Under the pieces are notes generated by a model, which had not been told where the DNA came from, made no database searches, and saw only the letters and a program-made list of their open reading frames with translations. From positions 1-6,017 of the forward strand of contig DGBF01000095.1 in assembly GCA_002384725.1 (NCBI GenBank): a stretch of DNA of 6,017 nt, in the 5' to 3' direction. Positions within the stretch are counted from its first letter, which is position 1; each line of letters begins with the position of its first letter. Of this stretch, positions 1 to 6,017 are shown piece after piece. Origin of the DNA: Flavobacteriales bacterium UBA4011 (lineage in GTDB: Bacteria; Bacteroidota; Bacteroidia; Flavobacteriales_D; Crocinitomicaceae). The position numbers were made by a program, and so were the translations under genes.

Positions 1-45
1 TACAACAGCAAGGGGTTTTGAAGTTTTTTTTGAAAAAAAATGCAC
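1..45 (-). CDS. Possible start of a minus-strand gene running off the left edge
   Basis: Reading the minus strand from a GTG codon at 45-43 gives fifteen codons without a stop up to the window edge, translating as MHFFSKKTSKPLAVV if GTG initiates. The start would lie 53 bases past the stop of the djlA-like gene, on the same strand, so a co-directional gene here is plausible. The run is too short to identify, no ATG is available on this strand in bases 1-98, and a second minus frame (from a TTG near 73) is also open to the edge. The whole assignment is inference and could easily be chance. Confidence 0.15.
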   Translation of the reverse strand, partial: MHFFSKKTSKPLAVV

Positions 46-98
46 GCCTTGTCTAACGTGTTTGATTTCAAGGGAGTTAAAGATACAAAAAAAATGAA

Positions 99-878
99 TT
101 ATTTAATACCTCTTTGCTTTTTTAAATTCTCATACGCATTCTGAACCTCCTGAAATTTCTCCTGTGCACCTTTTTGATACTCCTCACCCAACTGAGAAAC
201 TTTGTCAGGATGAAATTTAATGGCCATTTTTCTATAGGCTTTCTTTATTTCTTCATCCGTCGCTGAACTATCTACACCTAAAACTTTATAGTCTGATTCC
301 GTGCTTCTGTAAAACATATTCTTAATACTGTCTACGTCGACACTTGCCAAACCAAGGAAATTGGCAATGGTATTAATAACATTGACTTCGCTTTCGCTGA
401 CATTTGCATCGGCCTTCGCTATACCATATAAGTAATGTATTAACTGAAGACGAGCTTCAAGTTGAAGGCGCATTCGAATATCGCTGCAAATTCGCTGTAA
501 AGGAATCTCCTGCCCATCCAGAAACTTTTTTAGCGTTTGGAGATGTTGTGTCGAGAACTGGTTGCCAAATTGACGACTAAAAAAGACTTTAACATAATCC
601 AATTCAGACTTCAACACTTTTCCGTCCGCTTTCATAACAGCGGCTGAAAGTGCCATAAGCATCGTAGGAAAGTCGTTGACGTTTGTTTGTTGCCGGTAAT
701 AATTAAAAATATCTTCAGCCGACTGACCATTTCGTGGGTCGAAACCTTGCGATTTCATCCGCTCCTTGATTACCTGGAAATTATCGATAAACGTACCGAT
801 CATAAAACCAGCTATTGCGCCAAAGAAATTTCCTTTGAATAAAAAGTATCCACCAATTGCTAAAATCCACCTATACAA
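99..878 (-). CDS. djlA: DjlA-like membrane-anchored J-domain co-chaperone (TerB-like plus DnaJ domain)
   Basis: This 259-residue protein has three parts. Residues 1-33 are a hydrophobic, glycine-rich anchor ([13 protein letters not shown], then [14 protein letters not shown]) resembling the single membrane anchor of E. coli DjlA. Residues about 66-190 are an all-helical TerB-like domain with two similar half-motifs, [10 protein letters not shown] (83-92) and [10 protein letters not shown] (155-164), whose acidic residues fit TerB metal-binding positions. Residues about 196-256 are a complete J domain with HPDK at 223-226. From family knowledge, the HPD motif stimulates DnaK ATP hydrolysis, and the anchor would place the J domain on the cytoplasmic face of the inner membrane. 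The start codon is TTG at 878-876; no in-frame ATG occurs until residue 26, which would cut through the anchor, so TTG is preferred. The gene lies 72 bases after htpG on the same strand, with htpG's terminator between them. The domain call is secure; orthology to DjlA rather than another TerB-DnaJ protein is likely but unproven. Confidence 0.88.
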   Translation of the reverse strand: MYRWILAIGGYFLFKGNFFGAIAGFMIGTFIDNFQVIKERMKSQGFDPRNGQSAEDIFNYYRQQTNVNDFPTMLMALSAAVMKADGKVLKSELDYVKVFFSRQFGNQFSTQHLQTLKKFLDGQEIPLQRICSDIRMRLQLEARLQLIHYLYGIAKADANVSESEVNVINTIANFLGLASVDVDSIKNMFYRSTESDYKVLGVDSSATDEEIKKAYRKMAIKFHPDKVSQLGEEYQKGAQEKFQEVQNAYENLKKQRGIK

Positions 879-890
879 AATATACGTCTG

Positions 891-930
891 TTTAAAAAGA
901 AAGCGCCTCTATAAAGTTATAGAGACGCTT
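891..930 (-). terminator. Rho-independent terminator of htpG
   Basis: Bases 901-930 form a near-perfect inverted repeat, AAGCG-n-CTCTATAA / TTATAGAG-n-CGCTT. In minus-strand RNA the single imperfect position is a U-G wobble, so the stem pairs along its whole length and only the innermost A-U pairs need open for a loop. It is followed on that strand by a T-rich tail (CTTTCTTTTT, about 894-903). On the plus strand the same position is a C-A mismatch and no T tract follows. The stem begins 20 bases after the htpG stop codon, so it ends the htpG transcript. Confidence 0.85.
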
Positions 931-950
931 CTCTGTTATTATATGTCTGC

Positions 951-2840
951 TTATATTAAATCTACACTTCTTTCTATAAAGGAATTCAATTCCTCCCCTT
1001 TCAACATTCCTTGCGAAAGTAAGGCAAGGTCAGTTAATTGTTTCAACTTAGCAACTTGCTTGTCTTTCTTCTTCTCAGATAGCAATTCACCAATTTTCGG
1101 ATGATTACCATTCAAGACCAAGTTGTGAATTTCTGGGAAAGCTCCGTAAAAGCCAGCTCCACCCATTTTTTGTTGCTCCATCATTCGGCGAACAAATTCG
1201 GGTTGAGTTACCAAAATAGGACCTTCAGTTTCCGTCATGCTTTCGACTTGAACGGCAAATTTATCTTTGCTGACAATCGATTCCATCATTTCTTTCAATC
1301 CTTCCTCTTGCTCTTTGTCCAATTTTGAAGATACTTGTTCGTCTTTATTAATAAGCTTGTCCAGCGTATCAGCATCCACTCGAGCAAATGTCAAGTTTTC
1401 AAACATGGATTCTAACTTACTAATATAGTGCGGTGCCAATGGGCCTCCTAATTCGATTATATCGTAACCTCTTTCCTTTGCTTTCTTTACATAAGAAAAC
1501 TGCTCCTCGATAGATGGTGTATATAATACAACTGTCTTTCCATCTTTATCCGTTTGAAGAGCCGTAATTTTCTCCTTGTATTCTTCAATTGTAAAGAATT
1601 TTCCTTCTTCGTTCTTTAATAAGGAATAAGATTTCGCTTTTTCACCAAATTTTTCATCCGACAACATGGCGTACTGAACGAATAAATCTAAATCTTCCCA
1701 CTTCGATTCGAAATCGGGACGATCTTTTTTAAACATTTCAGCCAATTTATCAGCTACCTTTTTGGTGATGTGCGATGAAATTTTCTTTACGTTGCTATCG
1801 CTCTGTAAATAAGAACGAGAAACATTTAAAGGAATATCTGGTGAATCAATAACCCCATGTAACAAAGTCAAATACTCAGGGACGATCTGCTCTACGCTAT
1901 CTGTAATGAATACCTGATTGCTATATAAATTGATTTTATTTCTTTGTACTTCAACATTTTCCTTGATTTTTGGGAAGTACAAAATACCTGTCAAGTTGAA
2001 AGGATAATCTACATTCAGGTGAATATGAAACAATGGACTATCGAAATTCATTGGATACAATTCGCGGTAGAAACCGTCATAATCATCAGCAGTTAAGTCT
2101 GCTGGAGATTTCGTCCAAGCTGGTGATGGGTTGTTCACTTGATTTTCCATCTCTTTCGACGTACGTTTTACTTTTCCGTCTTCTCCTTTTTCGCCGTTAG
2201 GATCATTTTCGTATTCTGTTTTTGTTCCAAAAATAACGGGTGTTGGCAAGAATTTACAGTATTTATTAAGGATCCCACTGATTCTTTCTTTTTCCAAAAA
2301 CTCCATAGAATCTTCGGCAATATGCAGAATAATGTCGGTTCCTCTGTCTGCTTTTTCGATTTCAGTCAAGGTGAATTCTGGTGTACCATCACTTTCCCAT
2401 TGAACTGCCTTCGCTCCGTTTACGTGCGACAACGTTTGAATTTGAACTTTCGAAGAAACCATGAACGCTGAATAAAAACCTAAGCCGAAATGTCCAATAA
2501 TTTGCTCTGCACCTTCTTTTCCTTTGTATTTTTCAACAAATTCTTCAGCACCTGAAAAAGCGATTTGATTGATATATTTATCAATTTCCTCGTCCGTCAT
2601 TCCGATACCTCTGTCACGAATTGTTAACGTTTTTGCTTCCTTATCGATAAGAACTTCAACTTTCAACTCACCGATTTCACCTTTCAACTCGCCATTGATA
2701 GATAGAACTTTTACTTTTTGTGAAGCATCAACTGCATTTGAAACTAGCTCACGAAGAAAAATTTCGTGATCCGAATACAAGAATCGCTTGATTATGGGGA
2801 AGATGTTTTCCGTTTGAACGTTAATTTGTCCTGTTTTCAT
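951..2840 (-). CDS. htpG: HtpG, bacterial Hsp90 molecular chaperone
   Basis: This is cytosolic ATP-dependent Hsp90, which remodels client proteins with the DnaK system. Numbered from the chosen start (629 residues; E. coli HtpG is 624), the GHKL ATPase domain shows ELVSNAVDAS with Glu31 and Asn35, the DRGIGM box with Asp76, and the glycine lid GHFGLGF at 116-122. A charged linker at roughly 208-250 leads into the middle domain, where PLNVSRSYLQ carries the ATP-sensing arginine (Arg342). The C-terminal dimerisation region is present and ends in ERSVDLI, without a eukaryotic MEEVD tail. The frame is open to an ATG at 2876 (641 residues), but the family normally begins at MKTGQINVQTENIFPI, so the ATG at 2840, or the adjoining one at 2843, is preferred; an A-rich stretch lies just upstream. 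The gene is divergent from the operon at 2968 and no CIRCE operator is visible. All catalytic motifs are intact. Confidence 0.97.
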   Translation of the reverse strand: MKTGQINVQTENIFPIIKRFLYSDHEIFLRELVSNAVDASQKVKVLSINGELKGEIGELKVEVLIDKEAKTLTIRDRGIGMTDEEIDKYINQIAFSGAEEFVEKYKGKEGAEQIIGHFGLGFYSAFMVSSKVQIQTLSHVNGAKAVQWESDGTPEFTLTEIEKADRGTDIILHIAEDSMEFLEKERISGILNKYCKFLPTPVIFGTKTEYENDPNGEKGEDGKVKRTSKEMENQVNNPSPAWTKSPADLTADDYDGFYRELYPMNFDSPLFHIHLNVDYPFNLTGILYFPKIKENVEVQRNKINLYSNQVFITDSVEQIVPEYLTLLHGVIDSPDIPLNVSRSYLQSDSNVKKISSHITKKVADKLAEMFKKDRPDFESKWEDLDLFVQYAMLSDEKFGEKAKSYSLLKNEEGKFFTIEEYKEKITALQTDKDGKTVVLYTPSIEEQFSYVKKAKERGYDIIELGGPLAPHYISKLESMFENLTFARVDADTLDKLINKDEQVSSKLDKEQEEGLKEMMESIVSKDKFAVQVESMTETEGPILVTQPEFVRRMMEQQKMGGAGFYGAFPEIHNLVLNGNHPKIGELLSEKKKDKQVAKLKQLTDLALLSQGMLKGEELNSFIERSVDLI

Positions 2841-2945
2841 CATTAATTGTTTTTTCAACTTATAGTCAAACTGCATGCCATTGAATGAAAACTGACATCT
2901 TGTCCATTTCTTTAGACAATCTGTCGCTTAAAATGAAGGTTTTAC

Positions 2946-2953
2946 TACCTTTG
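2946..2953 (+). promoter_or_regulatory. Bacteroidota-type -7 promoter element (TAnnTTTG)
   Basis: TACCTTTG matches the Bacteroidota primary-sigma -7 consensus TAnnTTTG exactly and sits 14 bases before the ATG at 2968. No clean TTTG -33 box is found about 19-20 bases upstream; the region reads CTGTCG. If used, transcription would begin within roughly ten bases of the start codon, giving a very short leader for the downstream three-gene unit. An exact match to a short degenerate motif can occur by chance, but its place in the divergent gap is right. Confidence 0.5.
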
Positions 2954-2967
2954 GTTACAATTAAATC

Positions 2968-3222
2968 ATGGCAACAGCGATTATTATTTTCTTAGGAATG
3001 ATGCTTTTCTTGCTCTTGTGGGGAAAAAAGAATACATCTGGAAAAACGACCCTTGTGCTTGCAGAAGGTTGGATTGTTAAGTGTTTCGGAGCATCGACGT
3101 TTTTCTATGTCTACGCGGAAGTTTATGCCAAAGGTAAATTGGCTGAAAATTCGGGTGCTTATATTCAAGAAGCTAAGATTTTAAATTCCGTTCATCCTCA
3201 TTTCGTTTATTTTATCAATTAA
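2968..3222 (+). CDS. Small membrane-anchored protein of unknown function
   Basis: This 84-residue protein is not confidently recognised. Residues 1-18 form a strongly hydrophobic segment (ATAIIIFLGMMLFLLLW), followed by a basic, polar patch (GKKNTSGKTT, 19-28). A second moderately hydrophobic stretch, WIVKCFGASTFFYVYAEVYA at about 35-54, follows, and then a polar tail ending HPHFVYFIN. This suggests one or two membrane segments. It opens the plus-strand unit: a TAnnTTTG promoter element lies just upstream and the next gene starts 5 bases after its stop, so co-transcription is likely. It has no Shine-Dalgarno sequence, as expected in this phylum. The second stretch recalls, from memory only, the early part of longer multi-membrane hypothetical proteins of Flavobacteriales, so it may be a shortened family member. 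It is supported as a gene by its placement and membrane-like composition. Confidence 0.65.
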   Translation: MATAIIIFLGMMLFLLLWGKKNTSGKTTLVLAEGWIVKCFGASTFFYVYAEVYAKGKLAENSGAYIQEAKILNSVHPHFVYFIN

Positions 3223-3227
3223 AAAAT

Positions 3228-4004
3228 ATGAATCATCAAAATAATTCTTTCGTTTTTATAACTGGAGCCACAGCTGGTTTTGGAGAAGCCTGCGCCAAGC
3301 TATATGCTTCTAAAGGTTTTAATTTAATTCTTACAGGTCGACGTGAAGAAAGATTAAACGTGCTCAAACAAAATTTGGAAAGGGAATTCAAAATTGAGGT
3401 ACTTACTTTGTGCTTTGATGTTCGAGATGCAATTGAAACAAAAAAATCTATTGATTCCATCAATACAAACATTCAAAAAAACATAACAATCGTAATCAAC
3501 AATGCTGGTTTGGCTGTAGGAAAAGGCCCAATAGATACGGGCATTCTCGACGATTGGAATAGGATGATCGACACGAATATTAAAGGGGTTTTACATGTCA
3601 GTCAATGTCTTATCCCAATTCTGAAATCAAATAAATCGGGACATATTGTGAACATTGGTTCTATCGCAGGAAAAGAAGTTTATCCGGGAGGTAATGTTTA
3701 CTGTGCAACTAAACATGCAGTTGAAGCGTTATCTAAAGCAATGAGAATTGATCTATTACCATACCAAATAAAAGTCACCAATATTGCCCCTGGAGCAGCT
3801 GATACAGAATTCTCTGAAGTACGTTTTAAAGGGGATAAAACTCAGGCTTCCAAAGTTTACGAAGGATTTTCACCTTTAATGGCGAAAGATATTGCCGAAA
3901 GCATTTATTTTGCAACGTCTAGACCTGCGCATGTTACTATAAATGACTTAATTATAATGCCGACTGCACAGGGAAGTAGTCAAAATTTGTTTAAACAATC
4001 ATAA
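3228..4004 (+). CDS. ydfG: NADP-dependent 3-hydroxy acid dehydrogenase, YdfG-type short-chain dehydrogenase
   Basis: This 258-residue classical short-chain dehydrogenase/reductase is full length for the family. It shows the nucleotide-binding glycine motif TGATAGFG (12-19), GRR at 37-39, whose arginines favour NADP(H), the NNAG motif (91-94), and the catalytic set Asn117, Ser145, Tyr158 and Lys162 (YCATK). Family-specific stretches match E. coli YdfG closely: TGATAGFGE, TGRR.ERL, NNAGLA, DW..MIDTN, NIGS.AG, GGNVY.ATK, TEFS.VRFKGD and the C-terminal PAHV.IN.L..MP. From family knowledge, YdfG oxidises beta-hydroxy acids such as L-allo-threonine, serine and 3-hydroxypropionate, and reduces malonic semialdehyde. 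It is cytosolic. It lies 5 bases after the small membrane gene and 10 bases before the secreted protein gene, and has no visible promoter of its own. Subfamily assignment is strong; the substrate in this organism is inferred. Confidence 0.92.
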   Translation: MNHQNNSFVFITGATAGFGEACAKLYASKGFNLILTGRREERLNVLKQNLEREFKIEVLTLCFDVRDAIETKKSIDSINTNIQKNITIVINNAGLAVGKGPIDTGILDDWNRMIDTNIKGVLHVSQCLIPILKSNKSGHIVNIGSIAGKEVYPGGNVYCATKHAVEALSKAMRIDLLPYQIKVTNIAPGAADTEFSEVRFKGDKTQASKVYEGFSPLMAKDIAESIYFATSRPAHVTINDLIIMPTAQGSSQNLFKQS

Positions 4005-4014
4005 ATCAACAAAA

Positions 4015-5802
4015 ATGAAATTTTTGCTCTCGTTTTTCTTTTTCATCATTTTTGCTTCGCAAGCCAATGCTTCGCATTTATTGGGTGGAGAAATGTATTA
4101 CGACTATTTAGGTTCGAATAATTACAAGGTAACCATCATCCTTTTTAGAGACTGTAATGCAACTTCGGGATTTGACAACCAATTGCACTATACCATATTT
4201 GACGAGGACCAAATGTCACCAAATTACAGTGTTTTCCTGAGTGCATCAAGAGTAGTAACAAACTTGCCCGTTGATTATAGTAACCCATGTGTAGTTCCGC
4301 CACCCGGACTTTGTGTGGATCAGGCCGTTTACATTGACACCGTAAATTTACCCACCAATATAGCAGGATATTCGTTTAGTTACCAACGTTGTTGTTGGGC
4401 AGCCAATATTATAAATGTTGTGAATCCAGATGATTTTGGTTTAACCTTAAGTTGCTTTCTGCCAGGTACAAATCAATTACCTACAGGATTCAATAGCGCA
4501 GCTAGATTTTTAAACCTTCCGCCTTTGGTGCTTTGCTCACAAAACGAATTGGATTTTGATCACAGCGCAATTGATGCCGACGGAGATTCAGTTCGAATAT
4601 TCTTATGTGAAGTAGATCAATACGCATTATCATCAGGTAGTGGAGCAAATCCAGATCCTGATTTGCCTGGTCCATATTTACCAACCGTTTGGGAAACTGG
4701 TTATTCTGCCCCATTGCCATTCGGAGTTGCAAGTCCAATGCTTTTGGATTCCTTAACTGGTCAACTTACTTTTACACCCGTAACTCTTGGAAATTTTTTA
4801 ACAGGAGTTTGCCTAGAAGAATTTCGTGATGGTGTTTTGATAAACAAAAAAAATAGAACCTTTAATTTTACAGTTGTCAATTGTGACCAAGTGATTCCAT
4901 TCAGTATCGCCCAACTTACAACAGGTGCTAGTTCTACTCAATTAATTGAAGATTGTGGAACGCAATACTTTTATTTCTCGAGATTGGATTCAAGCGGTGT
5001 TTTACCAATTTCTATTACCATTCAAGGTACTGCCACTCCAAATGTTGACATGTCCAATATCCCCGACACCTTCTTTATGATGCCGGGTGAATTCAATGAC
5101 ACCTTAGCTATTACTGCATTTTACGACAGTCTTGCCGAGCCGAACGAAACAGTAACCTTGACTTTGTCTTACTTTGATATATGTTCAGGAGAGAATGATA
5201 GTTTAGTTGCCACATTTATCATTAGAGATTATACCGACATGAGTATTTCAACGCCCAACGATAGCGTAAATGTTTGTCCAGACTTGGGTGAGGCCGCCAA
5301 CATTGGTGCCAATTTAACAGGAGGACAAGGACCGTACAATTACGATTGGTTTAGTGGTCAATTTGAATTTATACCGAATGCAATAAACGTTCAAATTCCA
5401 CCAAGTGATATTACTGAACTGGAAAACGCTTATTATGTTACGGTTACAGATGCTTGTTTTAAATCAATTATATCCGATACAATATGGGTTCACAATCAGT
5501 GCCCACTGAGTTTCGCCAATGTATATTCACCAAACGGAGACGGAATCAATGATATTTTCTTGATACCTAACATCGATGATTATCCGGCTGTGAAACTGAC
5601 CATTTTTAATAGATGGGGAAATATCATTTATTTGGATTCGGACTACACAAACAATTGGGATTTGAAAACATATAGTGGTGAGGATTTAGCAGATGGAACG
5701 TATTTCTATACCGCCGAAGTAATCAACGACAAGAAATACATATATGACGATCAAAAAGAAACAGAGTTCATCGCTCATGGATTCTTTCAGATTGTTCGAT
5801 AA
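4015..5802 (+). CDS. Secreted multi-domain surface protein with type B (gliding-motility-type) T9SS C-terminal domain
   Basis: This 595-residue exported protein starts with a signal peptide: Lys2, a long hydrophobic core and a likely cleavage after Ala19 (ANA|SHLL). The mature protein begins SHLLGGEMYYDYLG, a hallmark of a common Bacteroidota extracellular module that extends to about residue 290, with an acidic DADGDS site at 187-192 and many cysteines (including Cys126-Cys127). Residues about 298-405 resemble a Calx-beta domain (ITIQGTATPNVDM, then EPNETVTLTL). Residues about 409-495 resemble a PKD/SprB-like Ig module. Residues about 497-595 form the type B C-terminal sorting domain: VYSPNGDGINDIF, IFNRWGNIIY, DGTYFYTAEV and a final GFFQIVR. 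Known biology of this domain class implies export by the Sec and type IX systems to the cell surface or medium. No enzymatic motif is visible, so an adhesive or structural role is a guess. It follows the dehydrogenase by 10 bases and is followed by a strong terminator. Confidence 0.92.
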   Translation: MKFLLSFFFFIIFASQANASHLLGGEMYYDYLGSNNYKVTIILFRDCNATSGFDNQLHYTIFDEDQMSPNYSVFLSASRVVTNLPVDYSNPCVVPPPGLCVDQAVYIDTVNLPTNIAGYSFSYQRCCWAANIINVVNPDDFGLTLSCFLPGTNQLPTGFNSAARFLNLPPLVLCSQNELDFDHSAIDADGDSVRIFLCEVDQYALSSGSGANPDPDLPGPYLPTVWETGYSAPLPFGVASPMLLDSLTGQLTFTPVTLGNFLTGVCLEEFRDGVLINKKNRTFNFTVVNCDQVIPFSIAQLTTGASSTQLIEDCGTQYFYFSRLDSSGVLPISITIQGTATPNVDMSNIPDTFFMMPGEFNDTLAITAFYDSLAEPNETVTLTLSYFDICSGENDSLVATFIIRDYTDMSISTPNDSVNVCPDLGEAANIGANLTGGQGPYNYDWFSGQFEFIPNAINVQIPPSDITELENAYYVTVTDACFKSIISDTIWVHNQCPLSFANVYSPNGDGINDIFLIPNIDDYPAVKLTIFNRWGNIIYLDSDYTNNWDLKTYSGEDLADGTYFYTAEVINDKKYIYDDQKETEFIAHGFFQIVR

Positions 5803-5820
5803 GAAAAGATACATAAAGAA

Positions 5821-5855
5821 AAAGCCTCTCCTGAAATTCAAGAGAGGCTTTTTTT
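5821..5855. terminator. Bidirectional hairpin terminator between convergent genes
   Basis: AAAGCCTCTC (5821-5830) pairs perfectly with GAGAGGCTTT (5842-5851), a 10 bp stem with an 11-base loop. On the plus strand seven Ts end the structure (5849-5855); on the minus strand the tail reads TTTTTCTTT. The stem starts 18 bases after the stop codon of the secreted protein gene and ends 17 bases from the stop of the opposing DUF1573 gene, so it can serve both transcripts. Confidence 0.9.
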
Positions 5856-5868
5856 ATGGGTTAACTTT

Positions 5869-6017
5869 TTAATGAACCTCAGGTTGATTTCCTTCTATTT
5901 TAGTATCCAAAACATTCCCTTTTATCTCAAGAAAGATTGGTTCAACAACATTCGTCATAATCGTAACTGTTTTCGAGAAATTTCCAATTCGCTGGGTATC
6001 GTATTTTACCGAAATTT
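5869..6017 (-). CDS. C-terminal end of a DUF1573-family protein (5' end outside the window)
   Basis: The minus strand is open from the right edge to a TAA stop at 5871-5869, giving the last 48 residues of a protein. ISVKYDTQRIGNFSKTVTI, followed by a TN..EP..LEIKGNV strand, matches the final beta strands of DUF1573, an Ig-like (ASH-type) domain abundant in Bacteroidota, where the typical text is a YDT.R.GPF.KT.T..SN segment and a closing IKG.V strand. A short polar tail (DTKIEGNQPEVH) follows. DUF1573 proteins are usually small and exported, with no established function. The signal peptide and the rest of the domain lie beyond the window. The gene converges on the secreted protein gene and shares its terminator. 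The call rests on a short stretch but the motif pattern is distinctive. Confidence 0.75.
   Translation of the reverse strand, partial: ISVKYDTQRIGNFSKTVTIMTNVVEPIFLEIKGNVLDTKIEGNQPEVH

Noticed and set aside
41..65. Hairpin CACG...CGTG as a terminator of the djlA-like gene
   Set aside because: Only four firm base pairs with a ten-base loop and no properly placed T tract on the minus strand, so it is too weak to call.
766..1328. Plus-strand open frames at 766-1104 and 1101-1328
   Set aside because: They lie antisense to the djlA-like gene, the terminator and the htpG 3' end. Their translations show no domain pattern, and both opposing genes are well supported.
2139..2769. Plus-strand open frames at 2139-2471 and 2569-2769 inside htpG
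   Set aside because: They are antisense to conserved HtpG coding sequence and have low-complexity Phe/Ser-rich translations typical of shadow frames.
2865..2870. TTTGAC on the minus strand as a classical sigma-70 -35 box for htpG
   Set aside because: A partner -10 at the usual spacing would fall on the start codon itself, and this phylum generally uses TTTG/TAnnTTTG promoters.
2877..2967. CIRCE/HrcA heat-shock operator upstream of htpG
   Set aside because: No TTAGCACTC-N9-GAGTGCTAA-like inverted repeat is present in the divergent gap.
3236..3472. Minus-strand open frame inside the dehydrogenase gene
   Set aside because: It is antisense to the conserved nucleotide-binding region of the YdfG-type gene and has no recognisable content.
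4502..4738. Minus-strand open frame inside the secreted protein gene
   Set aside because: It is antisense to a clear multi-domain protein, and its translation has no family features.

Overview
The window looks like an ordinary chromosomal segment from an AT-rich member of the Bacteroidota, probably Flavobacteriales. The evidence is a large secreted protein with a gliding-motility-type (type IX secretion, type B) C-terminal domain, a DUF1573 protein end, A-rich start regions without Shine-Dalgarno sequences, and a TAnnTTTG-type promoter element. Placement below order level cannot be read reliably from the sequence.

Layout, left to right. Bases 1-98 hold no confident gene; a minus-strand gene may begin there and run off the edge. 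Bases 99-878 (minus) encode a membrane-anchored DjlA-like co-chaperone with an N-terminal hydrophobic anchor, a TerB-like middle and a C-terminal J domain. Bases 951-2840 (minus) encode HtpG, the bacterial Hsp90. A strong hairpin terminator lies in the 72-base gap between them and points the same way as htpG. The divergent gap around 2877-2967 carries a TAnnTTTG element for the plus-strand genes. These are an 84-residue membrane-anchored protein of unknown function (2968-3222), a YdfG-type short-chain dehydrogenase (3228-4004) and a 595-residue secreted surface protein (4015-5802). With gaps of 5 and 10 bases the three are probably one transcript. A bidirectional hairpin terminator (5821-5851) separates it from the convergent end of a DUF1573-family gene (5869 to the right edge, minus).

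Functionally there are two blocks. The minus-strand block concerns protein folding: the J-domain protein would recruit and stimulate DnaK at the membrane, and HtpG acts on clients downstream of DnaK. The plus-strand block mixes a cytosolic NADP-dependent 3-hydroxy acid dehydrogenase with an exported multi-domain protein, and no metabolic link between them is evident.

I found no mobile element, CRISPR array, rRNA or tRNA gene, and no convincing undescribed system. The points most worth a second look are the 84-residue gene, which may be the front piece of a longer membrane protein, the djlA-like gene pressed against the htpG terminator with a TTG start, and the secreted protein's lack of an adjacent PorP/SprF-type partner gene within the window.
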